The translations under genes and the position numbers were made by a program. The notes under the pieces are model-generated. The model ran no database searches, was not told the DNA's origin, and worked only from the letters and a program-made list of their open reading frames with translations. From Mauremys mutica (Eukaryota; Chordata; Testudines; Geoemydidae): DNA of 64,000 nt. The stretch spans positions 50,293,114 to 50,357,113 of the forward strand of contig NC_059079.1 in assembly GCF_020497125.1 (NCBI RefSeq). The letters run 5' to 3'. This document shows positions 1-13,059 of this stretch, piece by piece; the first letter of the stretch is position 1, and every line of letters starts with the position of its first letter.

Positions 1-3000
1 CAGTCTCTAAAGGCCAGATTTTGATTTGGTCTGCCTCTTTGCTGTGGGAACTGTCACAGTGTCAGAATAACTGCATCTTTAATGCCTCTCTAAACCCTGC
101 TCAAAGAATGGCCCTCAGATCTCGGACCTCTAGCTTTCATCTCACTCTAGACAGGCACCTGCATCCAACTCTCGTCTGACGAGGGTTTTAGGCAGCAGCC
201 CCTGCACTTTACTGTGATTGTCCCTAGCAGGTCTGACAAATGGTCCTTAGTTTCTCTCCAAGGACAATGACACTTCTCTTACCAGTAGCCAGACAGCCTT
301 CGTAAGCAGAGTAAGTATACTTAGAGGACAAAATTATACAGAGAAAGCATTTTAAAAAAAAATACAAAGATTTAAGCACACAGTAAGAAACATACCAGAA
401 ATCATCCATTTTCTGCAAGGAGAGGTGTGGCAGGCCAAAGTAATTCCAAGCCTTTCAGCAGGCCTGTCCCCTTCCCTCCTTTTGAAAAAAAGGGCATGTT
501 CATTTGCTGGATCAGAAAGAGGGCCCTGAATCTATTTAAGCTCAGCAGTCTTATGCAGAAATCCCCTTGTTTATTTCCTTGGGCCTCTGATACACATTTG
601 AACCACTATATACAACCCACTCCTGGAGGAGCTGTGGTAGCCCTCCCCTATGGAGTTGAATACAATTATTTGCCCACAGTGATATGTAGAGCATTCATAA
701 ACTTTAATACAATGGTCCCCAGAGATTCTGCTTGTGACTGCACACTCTGGCATAGGTATAATTTGCACTTGCATTGTGGGTGCAAATCTATGTTTTTTTT
801 CCTCTAAGTACTTTATTGCAGATGCATTGTTTCTAGATAAAAATACTTGAACCCCTGTGAGCACACTGGATAACTAATGTTTGGACCTGCCACCTCTGGG
901 AATGGCAGATACCAAAACAATGAACACCCGTCATATCCAAGGGCCTCTGAAAACCCTAAAGGCAGCCTATTGTTTTCTAATTTATTCAGTTCCTGTCTGA
1001 TAGGGAACTGCTACTGTACTGCATGTGACTGGCAACTTTTAAGATTTTAATAGATCTAAAACATTGTGGGGAGTGGGGACCTGATAATTTCATCCTGATT
1101 TTATGTCATCCAGATAAGTTGCAAAATATCCTGGATTTCAAACACACACACACAATTCAGAAAAATAGTTTCTCAGTTATATTGGAAAAAATATTTTTCT
1201 AGTCATTTTAGGCAATCTCAGTTTCAAATTATCTTCTGTTCAACAATCTGCTTTGCTTGTAAAAGCATAGAAACGACTGTTTTACTGACAATTAGGCTTG
1301 GTGTTTAGTGCCTGAAAATAATCTGCACAGAAAGTATGGCATGAAATCTTATTAAAATAATAAAAAAGTACATTAAATCTTTATCTTTTACAAAGGTGAA
1401 AAATAGCAATAGTAAACATGGCTGCTTTCCTTGAAGCATATTCTCAAAATGCATCCTTGATGGGAACTCTAGCTTTGAAAAAGAATGTCTCATTTAATTA
1501 TTTTATATAGCAACATCTCTCAGTATAGCAAGCAGAGATGGGAACAAGGGCTTTTGATTCTACAGTACCTCAGTGGTCAAGTTTTGTGTTTGCCAAATTA
1601 GGGTGGTAAGGATTTTTATTCCTATGGTATCTTAACCTTTAAGCTTCAGGAGGTTTAGATAAATGACACCAGTTTTGGTCCATATGTATTTTGAAATAAC
1701 TGGATCTGAAATCATAACAAATATGCAGGATAACAAAGCAGGCAAAAAAAATTGGAAACCTCTGATATTCATTTTTCAAGAGCAAGCTCCCTAGTTGTAA
1801 TACAGGTTCCAACCTGCTCCTAGTGAATTCAATGAGAGCTTTATTGTTGATTTCACTAGGAACAGTGCCATATTGCAGACCTGTTTATTTTAGCATATAA
1901 TGAGTTGGCCACACATTTGAATTACATTTACATTCCCACTGCTATCCTGGTCTTTGAAGGTGAGAGTTTTGGAGCAAATCCATTAGTACAGCAACAAAAT
2001 AATTCCAGTATTTTCAGTTATATTCAGTTTTCCAGCATGGGAAGTTCCTCTTGCTTAACTGAAATTATTATTCTTACCACAGGCAACTTCCTGACAATGC
2101 TCCCTTCCATCCTACTAATCAGGTCACTGAATGAACCTTCAAAGTACAATATTTATCATACATTCTTCAGACTTCAGAAATGAAACCCCAACCATGTCAA
2201 ACATCTTCAGATATTCACTTGTTTAGTGACCAGTATAAAAGGAATTGATGACCTCATTCCATTCCTAAAGGAGAGGTATCCACAGCATTAAAAAATACCA
2301 ACTGTAGCCAGAACCGATAGCCATGTTTAGAGTCACATTATAGCAGCCAAGGGCTGAACTTGCATGGAAAATAAACCACTTCCTCCCCTGTACAGGTGGC
2401 ACCTTCAGGGTAGATTTCACATTCGATGATACACTACATAATGGCTGCAGTCTTTGTTTTTTCAGTAACACCATTTGTCTGGCTCCTGGATTTCTGCATG
2501 AAAATATGGATAGCAGGTGTTAGAGCTCAAAGTTATGACACTGGTAGACCAGGTGCTAGCTCATGCCAAGGCCCCTACTCCTCATTGAACACTGGCAAAT
2601 GCACATTTGGAAACCAGTGTGGCTCACCTGTGTGTTCATATTGTTAAAATAGGTATTTGATTTATAGATATGAGTTTAGAATTTTGACTTTATGAAAGGT
2701 TTGTAAGTTGCTGCATCCATTATTCTCACCTAATACAGCTATGTACATCTAATACATCCTCTGTGTTATAAGGTAATATTTAAGTGTTTGCTCCATAACT
2801 GTGGAAGTGTTTGCTATGCAACCAGAAGTGCCCACAGTCAGGAGAGAAGCATTACCAGGTGTGAAATACTAGTTTACCAGAAGAGGTGTCCTCTCGTGTC
2901 CAACAAATGAAGACACCAGACAAACCATTATGGAACATCAGTGGAGAAAATAATTTGTTGATTGCTTTCCCCACACCTACGAAGAAAGGACATGCACAAA

Positions 3001-3990
3001 CACGTGTCCCATCACAGCTTGAACTCTGAGACACACACCGCCCCCCGGCCAACCCTTTTTGTTGTAATCCTGAAGGATGTCCTGACCAGAACATGGTAGA
3101 GAAAGGGATCCAGAGGACATTGTCACCCCTGCCAGCTCCAGTTGAATCACAAACACTGCCTGAGATGAAAGGGGATCAGACTTGAACAGTAGCAGCTGCA
3201 ACAGTTGCAGCACATTTCAACTAACTTCTCTTTTCTGCAAAAGGGCGGTTATTGCCATAGTTGATGCCATTTAAAAAAAACCTGACAGCTAAAGGGAAAG
3301 GAAACAAGAAATGATGTTAAAATGAAAGTCGTATTTAATACTTTACATTTGAAATGCTATAACTGTTTTACGTTTTCTATATCTTAAATAAAAGGTTAAA
3401 TTATTTTTATTGGTGGTACTAAGCAAGCTAAGGCCTCTGAATACCAAACTCTGAACTTGTTTAACACTGTTTAATATTGGACAGTATTGGTCCATGTAAT
3501 CCATCTAAATTAATACAGCAGGTTTCCCCAGCCTCCCTGCAGAATACTCCTACACAAGCTAATAGAAAAAGTTTATATATAAACAGTAGAGAATATTTAT
3601 ATACACTTAACAAGAACTTGCCATTTACTCATATCCTCATATGCATACTGCTAATATGGCCCACAAACCTTTGGAGTGGTTGCTATGTCCGGTTTACTCA
3701 AACCAATCATTTTATTTCTATTTAAATAACAGAAGCATTAGTCTTCACAATTAAAAGGCATCCCCCCACCATGGCTATCATATTTTATCCTCATTCTAGT
3801 TCACATTATATTATATACAATCAGAATAGAATAGCAGCTGTTAGATTTAGCTGTATGGAAATGGAAGAGAAAGGGTTCTGTTTTAGTAACAGAAGTAAAC
3901 AATGACTTCAATACTGAAGTTTTTGCTAAATCTAAATACCCAGTGTGGTGCACCAGATAATTTGGACTCAGTTTCCCATGTCTGCACCTC
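1..3990. other. Unassigned AT-rich non-coding DNA
   Basis: No supported gene or RNA. Open frames are at most 126 codons and none has a motif I recognise. A short (CA)n tract lies near 1142-1153. Around 1795-1880 there is a weak foldback resembling the old palindromic repeats seen elsewhere in the window. Old repeats too diverged to recognise by eye may be present. Confidence 0.5.
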
Positions 3991-3997
3991 TCCAGTT

Positions 3998-4100
3998 CCT
4001 AGGGTCTGATTCTGCAGGTATGTCTCTACCTGATCTAACACCCATTAAAGTCAATGGGAAGACTTCCACTGACTTCAGTGGTCTTTGGATCAGTCCCCTA
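3998..4100. repeat. Ancient palindromic repeat (hairpin)
   Basis: Two arms read in opposite directions: AAAGTCAATGGGAAG and, a few bases later, CTTCCACTGACTTCAGTGG, followed by TTTGGATCAG. This is the old 'gtcaatggga ... tgacttcaatggg' foldback common in reptile and bird genomes. I do not know its formal family name. Related copies lie near 7806, 22168, 26340, 53748, 54428 and 63058. Confidence 0.5.
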
Positions 4101-4890
4101 TGGAGTCGTAGTATCTTCCCCTAGAAAATTATCTAATTAAAAAAACAAAAAACAGCCAGTGGGTTCTCGTATCCAAATAGGTCATTATCGTTGCACAGGG
4201 GGAAAAAACCCAGGCTAGAAAACTGGTTTTTCAACATTTACAGTAGGTATGTCATTTTATCATCTTGATATTGTAATTCAAGTGCTTCTTGCTGTTAAAA
4301 TGTCATCACAATTACAAATTATTATGGCAAAATGATGTCATTGAAGTCTAGGGAAATTACAGTATGATGCCAAGAGAAACAAAGCAATGTCAATGCATGT
4401 CTATGGGGACCATGGTGCAATCCAAAAATAACATATTGCAGGTGCAGTACACCAGGTGATATCAAAAGAAAGCAGTGTCCAAGCAAGTCACCATTAAATT
4501 GGACAAAAGAAACTGCACTAAAACAAGAAATAAACCTACAGAAACAAACAGTGCTTAAGTTTTCAGCAAATTCCATAGGATCTACATCACAATGTGTTGC
4601 AAACATGGATGATGCTGTTTATCCTGTGGAAGTAGTTATTTCAGTTACATGGTATATGTTGCTAATTGAATCTGTTTTTTGCAATAATTCTACTAGAGCA
4701 GTGATGGAGCCTTGAACAGTGGCAGAGTTATTTAATCATTCAATGAAGTTGCAGAGTACCACCAAATAATCATACTGAGACATTCTGACACTACATTGCC
4801 ATGTATCCATCCTATCATTGGAAATCAAAGTAAATCATGTAACATCATTGATGAGACATCAGGTCACACCATGATGATTTTACAGCTCTT
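4101..4890. other. Unassigned non-coding DNA
   Basis: No coding, RNA or repeat signature recognised. The 94-codon minus-strand frame at 4322-4606 has no recognisable domain. Confidence 0.4.
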
Positions 4891-4891
4891 T

Positions 4892-5220
4892 AAGGCTACA
4901 TCTATACTATGAGCTAGGGTTGTGATTCTCAGCCAGTTACGCATACTCAAGCTAGCTTTCTCTGAGGTAGCACACTAAAATGGTAGTGTAGACATGGTAG
5001 CAGAGGCAGCAGTGACTGACAGAAAGGGCTAGTTGCCATGAGTACAAACTCACCTGAACCTCATGGGTACATATTCAGAGCAGCTAGTCCATGCTGCCAC
5101 AAGCATTTCTCATGCTACCATGTCTACACTATTTTTAGCAGGCAAGCTCAAGTGAGAGCTAGCATGAGTGTATGTTTGCAATCTGGGAATCACACCCAGC
5201 TTGTAGTGTAGACATACTCT
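4892..5220. mobile_element. Non-autonomous DNA transposon (MITE) with double inverted repeats
   Basis: The outer arms, about 36 bp, are imperfect inverted repeats: AAGGCTACATCTATACTATG at the left and the complement of ...TGTAGTGTAGACATACTCT at the right, each joined to a GTGATTC block. Inside lies a second, perfect 19-bp inverted pair (TAGTGTAGACATGGTAGCA, 4984-5002, against 5113-5131). There is no coding capacity. This fits the 'gtctacact' class of hAT-like MITEs common in turtles. I could not find a convincing 8-bp target duplication, so the exact ends are uncertain. Confidence 0.65.
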
Positions 5221-5454
5221 AAACTTCTGTTTGATGCTACTTCTTTTCCCTCATGACCTTTCTGGCATCTCAGAGGGGGGCCAAGAAAAGATTTGAGTAG
5301 TTGGTTTGCACAATACTGTTCCTCCTGCCTCATATTTGTGAGATTGTAGGGGTTGGGGGGAGTGCTCTGGATGCAAGGATTCCATTTGTTCTGCCTGAGA
5401 CAACATATTCCCTTTTACAGGTACAGTTTTAAAGTTGCATGATCTTGCAGCTCT

Positions 5455-5510
5455 CTAAGGCTACATACTACGAGCTAGGAGTGTGAATCTGAGCCACTTA
5501 CACATACTGC
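5455..5510 (+). mobile_element. Fragment of the same MITE family as 4892-5220
   Basis: CTAAGGCTACATACTACGAG and the following GTGTGAATCTGAGCC...TTACACATACT match the left end of the 4892 element. The similarity also runs about 20 bp to the left (GCATGATCTTGCAGCTCTCT here, ATGATTTTACAGCTCTTT there). The pair may therefore be a local duplication rather than two insertions. Confidence 0.5.
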
Positions 5511-6067
5511 AGGCATCCAGAAGGTGAATAAATTTCTGCCCAGGGTGTAGAGCTCAGCACCAAAACACTCCAGATCTGTAGAAAACCTCAGCAAAGAGGG
5601 GGAGGGGAGAGAATAAGCATTTTAAATGTTGTGATGATTATTTCATAGAGCTCTAGCAGATAAACAGAAAACAAGGATGAACAAACTTCAATCTGAATCA
5701 GCAAACTGTGAGGATGGCTCTTTTAAAATAGCCATTTCTCTTCCCTGTAAAATATTGGACCATATGCTGGCATCCAGTTCCACTGGCAGAGGGGAACAAA
5801 ATGCATCGACCAAACATACATTTCACTCCACCCGCCATGAAAGGCCATGCACAGATAAACAGTCTGAAAATTCGACCACCATCTTTTATTTTTTAAAAGG
5901 AATAAAATAGTTCCTCGGATGTACTTCATTTTCCTGAAGCAACATACACTGTCAAGGGCCATGCACAGTCGATGAAATATACTACAGATTATAAATACCT
6001 TTGGATGAACTGACGATTAAACAAAGTATACACACTTAGCTATGTATGTATGTATGTATACAGGCTC

Positions 6068-6305
6068 CATTGGTGTAGTATCTGTGCACCTTACAATCCT
6101 TTTATATGTATTTATCCTCACAACACTATTGTGAGGTAGGGAAGTTACATTATTCCCAAATGGAGAAAGAAGGCACACAGAGATTAAGTGACCTACTCAA
6201 GGTCATACACGATGTCTGTGGCATAGCAGTGAATCATACCCCAGTCTCCAGAATTCCTTGCCGCTAATCACCGGATCATGCTTTCTCTTCCAGAAAGCTA
6301 AAATG
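6068..6305 (-). mobile_element. MIR-type SINE, minus strand
   Basis: The plus strand carries the reversed MIR core: CTCACAACACTATTGTGAGGTAGG, ATTATTCCCAAATGGAGAAA, AGATTAAGTGACCTACTCAAGGTCA and a reversed 5' section. This matches the core-SINE order on the minus strand. A short (GTAT)n tract sits just before it at 6043-6060. The copy is old and diverged. Confidence 0.65.
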
Positions 6306-6310
6306 GTCTG

Positions 6311-7593
6311 ACAGGAAATATTTATTAGTATTCTTTTAGCAGGGAAACTTCTATGGAAAGCATGTTGATGTTACATTAAATATTATTTAAGATTTATAGT
6401 GTCACTTTAACACAGTAGAGATCAGTCAGGGCACTTGAATTTGAACCTCCTCGCTATAAAAGAGATGTCAATCGGAAGCATGGGATTGCTGTTGTCAGTA
6501 GGATTACTCAGAATATTGAACACTACACCGAGAATAAATCCTTGCAAGATCGAGCTTTGAATTAGAAAGAAAACAGTGTGGGTTAGTAAATGGTGTGCAC
6601 AGTGCAGAATACTGTGTGAGAGCAGCCTTTTTAGTATATTCCATTTTACTGTCCCTGAGCTGTTGAAATGAACTGTCAGCACTTGCTGTTCTCTTTCCAT
6701 TACTGTATCTCTTGGTTTGGGTGGCTTCCAGTACTTGGTCAATCTGCAACAGCACACAGCTCCTCTCTTGAGGGTGAAGATTATTTTTTACGAAACTTAA
6801 TTTGTGCTAGTGTCCTGCTCTCATTGTGAATGTTGGAAGGAACAAATATAAATTTTAATGCTTGAGTTGAATGAAGTACAATGTTCATTCCTGAGAAATC
6901 TAAAATTATACCATGCAATATTGCCTCATAGTCAAAGGGAAATGCCATTAGATGGAATGTGTCTCTTATTGCCATTGTTTATTTCCCCATGTGCTGTGCA
7001 TTAGCATAAATAACACAGAATAAACAGAGGACAGATTCTCCTTTCCTTTTGAACTCTACTCAATGCAGGAATGAGGCATTGGGTTGCTATAAGAGGAAAA
7101 GGTTGCTTTAGGACTACCTTTATACCTTCCCTTTTTTCTGGGGCTATTCAGAAGCCTTCCTGGCCTATGAGCCAAATTAGAGAAGCCTCTGGGGAGCTCT
7201 AATTGAAACTCAGCTGTAATCTCGTATGGATTGTTCTGGCAGTTGAGAAAGGGCATAGTGCATTACAGCCCTACCACACTTCTTTCCCAGACATGTCCCC
7301 ATATGTCCTCCTACACCAGGAATGATACATAGAAGTTCCAGAAGTTTACATTGCCTGATGAACCCTCCTACTCTGGGGATATTTCTCAAGGACAGCTTCT
7401 ACTAGTCAAATGGCATCTTTATGTTGCTGGAGTGGTGTGAAGGAGCTGGAGTGGAACACAAAATCTGGTCCCAAATATTCTTCTTTGTCTTAATCAGTGA
7501 GAGCAATCTCAAAGTAAAATAAACAAACAAAAACTTCAACTGCATCTGAATCATTTTTTTCAAGATAGCTTTATTATTTCAATATGGGTAACT
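6311..7593. other. Unassigned non-coding DNA
   Basis: Nothing recognised. Two overlapping minus-strand frames near 6422-6757 (111 and 83 codons) are mutually exclusive and carry no motif. Confidence 0.4.
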
Positions 7594-7603
7594 GTAATTT
7601 CAT

Positions 7604-7727
7604 ATATCAGAGGGGTAGTCGTGTTAGTCTGGATCTGTAAAAGCAGCAAAGAGTCCTGTGGCACCTTATAGACTAACAGACGTATTGGAGCATGAGCTTT
7701 CGTGGGTCAATACCCACTTTGTCGGAT
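7604..7727 (-). mobile_element. Short Penelope-like element tail with 10-bp target duplication
   Basis: A 124-bp insertion is bounded by a perfect 10-bp direct repeat, GTAATTTCAT (7594-7603 and 7728-7737). Read on the minus strand it starts with a hammerhead-like segment, continues through GTCTATAAGGTGCCACAGG and ends in CTAACACGACTACCCCTCTG. The same sequence forms the 3' end of the long Penelope-like copy at 46131-47178, so I place it in that group. The hammerhead core is degraded here (CCGACAA instead of CUGANGA). There is no coding capacity. Confidence 0.8.
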
Positions 7728-7805
7728 GTAATTTCATTATTTTACTGGTAAGAGATTTTATTTAAGAGTCTGCAACTTTCAGTGTATCATATTTAATATA
7801 ATGAG

Positions 7806-7920
7806 TATATTTAGGACCAAATTCTGTTCTCATTTATCAGTGAAAAAAATCCAGATTACCTACACAGATTATTGGAGCCATTCCAGATTTACACTTGGGG
7901 TAACTGAGAGCACAACCAGC
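7806..7920. repeat. Ancient palindromic repeat (hairpin)
   Basis: GGACCAAATTCTGTTCTCAT at the left and a complementary right arm, CCAGATTTACACTTGGGGTA then ACTGAGAGCA, flank a short centre. It is a diverged member of the same old foldback group as 3998-4100. Confidence 0.45.
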
Positions 7921-9195
7921 CTCTATTAGTTATGAAATAACTTGGGCAGATTCAAATGTTGTCAGAAACATTTTGTAGGTATGAGTCTGGCAAATCAAAA
8001 CTGTTGGCACCTAAACTATAAAAAAAAAGTCACAAAGTCCTGTAACTATTTCAGGGTATTTGAAGTACATCTGCATAGTATCTTTTATTTGAAAACCAAA
8101 AATGAATGTCTGTAAACGAAGTATGATAACAGAACATCATATTCTTAATATCAAAAACTAAGTATATTTTTACTGCTTGGATAACAGATTTTTCTCTCTT
8201 GCAGTATACGGCATTAGTGAGTCTGCAATTTCCTAGTCTGAAATGTCATGAATGCAGATTGAGCTGACACTTTTGGCAAGATAAGAGAATTTCAGCCCTT
8301 TCAGAAATGGTTAGTGCAGATTGGTGGGTGAGGAGACGTGTTTATAATTTGTAATACAAACAGGAAGCATTTGTTCTCCTAAAGAGGGGATTTCTTAAGT
8401 TCAGAGGCTCATGCAACTGGCTTATCCAAGAATGGCTTTCAGTTCTTGATCAGTCAGTGCATGTTATCTCCATTCAAGTCACACTTGCACAGAAGTTTCA
8501 CAGTATTCCCTTATTCTTCGAGATAATTTACTTTTCAGCTTGATCCTGAATAAGTGGTCAGAGCTGGTTTTTGTTCATCTGTGAAACAGTGAATATTACC
8601 TCAATGCTAAAAGTGCCCATGAAATTCAAAATACCAGCATGAAGTGTATATCCATTTGGAGTATTATCATTTTATTTTTGAACTCCTCAAGCAACATCTC
8701 CCCTATAGTTTTCCTTACTACCCTGTGAATAGCTGGGTGGAAACAACTAAAGTAGTGATAAGGTGTAATGTAGCAGATATAGTGAGTTGCCATTACAGAT
8801 CCATGCTCTTTTGATGTGATGAAGAGATCAACAGAAATATTTCCTTGTTAATATTCTATCATGGTGTTTATATTCTTGTGTTTGAGGTCTCCATTCACTT
8901 CTACTGCCCATGAACAAATTAATTATAATTCAAGTATCCTCTGCTTGTCAGTCACATGCAGTGCTACTGATTTCTCTGTTTACGTCCCTTCTCTGTACCC
9001 TCATTCACTTTTGGTCTCATCAATATATCTTCAACGTGTGTATATCAGCATAGCTCCATGATCTTCAATGTTGCTATGTTGATCTGCATCAGCTGACAAT
9101 CTGCTCACCATAAAAAGTCTATAGACTTGTCACTGCAATGATTTCTTGGAAAAAAAGAGAAAGTGGCATAGAATTTTTTCATTAAAATAAATTTA
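7921..9195. other. Unassigned non-coding DNA
   Basis: No gene, RNA or repeat family recognised on either strand. Confidence 0.4.
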
Positions 9196-9203
9196 CAGCC
9201 TGG

Positions 9204-9327
9204 TAGGGTGACCAGACAGCAAATGTGAAAAATCGGGACAGGAGGTGGGGGGTAATAGGAGCCTATATAAAAAAAAGACCCAAAAATTAGGACTGTCCTT
9301 ATAAAATTAGGACATCTGGTCACCCTA
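9204..9327. mobile_element. hAT-like MITE, 124 bp, with 8-bp target duplication
   Basis: The terminal inverted repeats TAGGGTGACCAGA and TCTGGTCACCCTA are exact complements. They are flanked by a perfect 8-bp direct repeat, CAGCCTGG (9196-9203 and 9328-9335). The interior is a short foldback containing AAAAATCGGGACAGG near one end and AAAATTAGGACATC near the other. An 8-bp duplication is the hallmark of hAT transposition. There is no coding capacity, so it must have depended on a transposase supplied in trans. A diverged relative lies at 28570-28689. Confidence 0.85.
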
Positions 9328-9335
9328 CAGCCTGG

Positions 9336-10250
9336 TTTGAAGAGGTTTTGTGCCGCATTACCACCCACACATCCTGTAATTATAAAGAGGACACAGTGCA
9401 ATCACTCCTGATCTCAGTGGAGATATGCTGGTTGGCTCAGTTTGTATATGCTATAAGCTCCCATCCTCTGGGAATAAGAAAGGCATGCCAATTGATTTGA
9501 AGTGGTTACAAGACATACTGTGGTGAGACCTTATCTGAAACTACAAAACTGCCCATGACTCACCCATGAATGACATATTAAAAAAAAAAATCTGGTAAAC
9601 AACATTTCACCACATTCCACTATGTAGAAAAAGCCTATTACATTTTTCAGAGTGCTAGAATTTTGGACAAGATACTTCATTTCCAAAGAGGTACATTTGG
9701 AATCAGATTAATCTGGAAGTAGTGCACCGTCAGACATTGCTTAACTGCCATAATTGATTAGGTACCTAGTTGTACTTTAACACGTTATATCTTATTCATT
9801 TCTATGATCTGAATAAATGTACATTCAAGGAGGCATCATACTGTGTGACACAGATACAACATTTGGGCATCAAATGTTTCCCTAACGTTCCTCCTCTGAA
9901 ACAAAGCAGATCTTTTCACAAACTATATTATACTAGTTTCAGGGTTGCAAGAGATGAGAGCCCAAAAATAAAACAGACACTTCAGGTTTTATAACTGAAT
10001 GAATTTTGTGTGATAGACCATGGTTGAAAAATCTTGCCAAAGTAGACATGCAAAATAGATCTCAACTGGGAACAGAACATATTAGCTAATGCAGTTAGGA
10101 ACTTAGGGCTAGATTGTCCCCTTGATGGGCCCAGGTATCCTGCGGCAGGTGTGCAGATCAGTCATGTAGCCGTCAGAATTCCAGTTGATGCTGTCAGAAT
10201 TACTTTGGGGTTATAGGGCAGTGCACAGATTTGTCCATTGCTCTACCCTT
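9336..10250. other. Unassigned non-coding DNA
   Basis: No gene or repeat recognised. A poly-A run lies near 9580. Confidence 0.4.
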
Positions 10251-10256
10251 GGGGAT

Positions 10257-10380
10257 GTTGTAATATTGTCCTCATTTTGTTTGTGTTTGTACACAACCTA
10301 GCACAATAGGCTCCTGGTCCTTGGCTGGAGTTCCTAGATATGATTACAATACAAATAAATAATAATAATTAATTATAACT
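10257..10380 (+). mobile_element. 3' tail of an L2-like LINE
   Basis: GTTTGTACACAACCTAGCAC, CTCCTGGTCCTTGGCTGG, then ATACAAATAAATAATAATAA match the terminal segment seen at the end of the longer L2-like copy near 51940-52075. The fragment is strongly 5' truncated and contains no reading frame. Confidence 0.6.
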
Positions 10381-10385
10381 AATAC

Positions 10386-13059
10386 CATTCTCTGCCATAT
10401 ACAAAAGAGTGTAGGATCCAGCCCTTCCTGAATCTTTCAAATAACTTGTGCCTGGAGGGGGTGCAAGAAGAGCGCTCTTTCTGCAGCTGACTTTTCTACA
10501 GGGTCACTTATGGTTGGGAAAAGTTCCTTTTCACCTTCTCCCTATACATCACCATGCATCTGTATGCAGGTGCTGGCACAATCTGACCTTGAATAGTCTA
10601 GAAATATGGCTCTTTCTAGGGAATGCAGTCCCTCAAAAGGACACAAAACCCAGGGCCTCTCATTGGGGTACATCTGTATTATTGGAGTCCAATACATACT
10701 CCTCCACAGAAGAATAATCATGCTAATCATCCAAACCGTTTATAGTGTAACAGACTCCAACATGAATCTCATTCGTATTACACTGCATAGCTGTTCTGGT
10801 ATCAATTTCACCAACAAAAGCACACATGCACACACACTCTCCTTTAGAAAAAGATTCATTCTCAGCCTCCCACCACTTCAGGAACTCTGACTGGAACTCT
10901 TTTTCTAATTTTTATTCTCTGATTCATTCATCCTTGAAGCTAAAACACTGATTATTTTTTTATAACTGCAGCCACAAGAACCTCCATCCTCTGCAAAACA
11001 TTCTCTAAACCAGTGACTCTAAATTTCATATTCTGAAGACAACAGTAGAATATATTAAATTAATATCTCAACTTCAGTAAAGTATCTGAAACAGTAGCTT
11101 ACAAAATCTTACATGAAAATAATCTATATTGGCTTGGATATGACCCTTTGGAGGCATCTGCACTTAAAAAACACTCAAAAGTAAATGGCTGCAAGAATGT
11201 AGTTGATCTAGAGAGCAATCATGTCAAACCCAAACCTCAGAATGAAAATAAAATTAAAGTCACTGGCATGCTCACTTATCTCACACAAGGGATCAAACAC
11301 GTCATCTTAGAGTCAAAGCAGTATTTGAAAAGGGCTTTGTTGAAAGTGCTCTGGACATATCAGCTGACATTCTTTAATAGCAGCAGTTTTTAGTTTACTT
11401 GCATATAAATACTGTCTTTCCCACCTTCCAGCCTCTGGGTACATTTCATCAATTAAAAGCACATTTAAAAACCATTAACATACACTCTGCCAGTTGTTGG
11501 CAGTATTCATTCAAGCTCCAGAATAAATTTAAAGATAACACAACTAGCAAAAAGTAACATCACCCACACCTTTTTACACTATATTCTTTTTTTTTATTAA
11601 AATCCCAGAGAAAGGAGGAGCAGCAAATACCAGGGTGATGGGTGCAGTATAAGAGCCTATATAGAATACAAATACAACTGAACTGTAAAGAGGGGGAGAG
11701 GATTTGTTATACTCAACTGTTTTTATGCAAATATGTAGAAAGCAAGCCAGGGAGATCAGCTATAAGTGGCCCAGGAACCTAGCATTACTAAAGACAAGCA
11801 ATTCAACATGTCACACACAGATTCAGCCCAGAAACTTGTGGACTTGAGCCAATCAGACCTCAAGGGGAAAAGGCCACAGAGTATAGTAGTTGGCTGACTT
11901 TGCCAACCAGACTCAGCAGGAAAAATTCAGCTAGAGGAGGACATGCGACCTGAAAGAGAGAGAAGTCAAGAGAAGGAAACTGCTGTGAGGCTGAGTCTCA
12001 GTGCCTGCGTTGCTTTGACTATAGGTGAAAATATGTTCTATTACCCGGTAGGGAAGTTCTTGTGAAGATAATTTGTGGCCTACTATACTGTAGCTTATGG
12101 AGCTGAAGGCAGCACTTGGAAAGACCCTCTTGACGTCTCTAAAAGTTATATGAAAGAACCAAGAGAGCTCAATGAGATGAGGGCCTGTAAATCTTTCATC
12201 TGAATCAGCCAGGACAACTGAGAAAGAACACTATCACACTGTAAGTAGGAGTCCTATGGATTTCCAGGCATTGACTTATTGTTGTGTTGGATCTCAGCGG
12301 TAGCATGATTGTGAATACAGGCAAGATTTTCTAACCTAATCAGATTGGAACTAGAAATGTGTCAGGTGTTGACTAAAGGAACGACCCTATAAGCCAGAAA
12401 AACTCAGAGACTAGATATTTCATTTTTGTTGCAAAGGCAGAGGAAATTTCGTACCGATTGAAAGACACTTCTGTTTCATTCTAAATCTGAAGTAGACAAC
12501 TGGCGAATAATTAGCTGATGCGTGCTAGGAATATATTTATATGTATCTTTGGCTTACACTTCTGCATGTTACTCACAAACCTTCTGATAATTTTAAGAGA
12601 CTATTTCCAACCGCTCATTGGCTCTAAACTACTGTCAGTGAGAAGTGTGATTTCATAGCATTTCTGAAATTTAAGCCACTTAAACTGAGGCCTAAATATT
12701 GGTTTAGTTGCCTAACATTAAGTACCCAAGTTTGGAATTTTTGGCCCAAATATATGCACGAGTAAACTAGATAACTGTGATCCTCACTCTTTGAAAATGA
12801 TAGGAGGTATTAATAAAACATAGCATTCTCGAGCCTATAAACAAAGTGCCTTGTTTAACATATTTCATGCCATGATCAAAAATAGAATCACAATCATTAT
12901 AGTGTACTTTATAATTCAGTCAATCACAGAGCATGACACTTCATATTATAAAATACTGTGATAGTTTTGAACACCACAGCAGACACATGGATTTAACCAG
13001 TGGTTATACATAGCCATTGTGTTACTGCTTTTTCTGTTCCAAAGCAGTCCAATTGTCAG
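10386..13059. other. Unassigned non-coding DNA
   Basis: No supported gene. The open frames (10448-10717, 10606-10890, 11148-11393) are short, overlap one another or lack motifs. The 11800-12260 block is more G-rich than its surroundings but I could not assign it to a family. Confidence 0.4.

Noticed and set aside
427..807. 126-codon plus-strand frame near the window start
   Set aside because: No domain, low-complexity ends, and an overlapping 97-codon frame on the other strand. Length is within chance for this composition.
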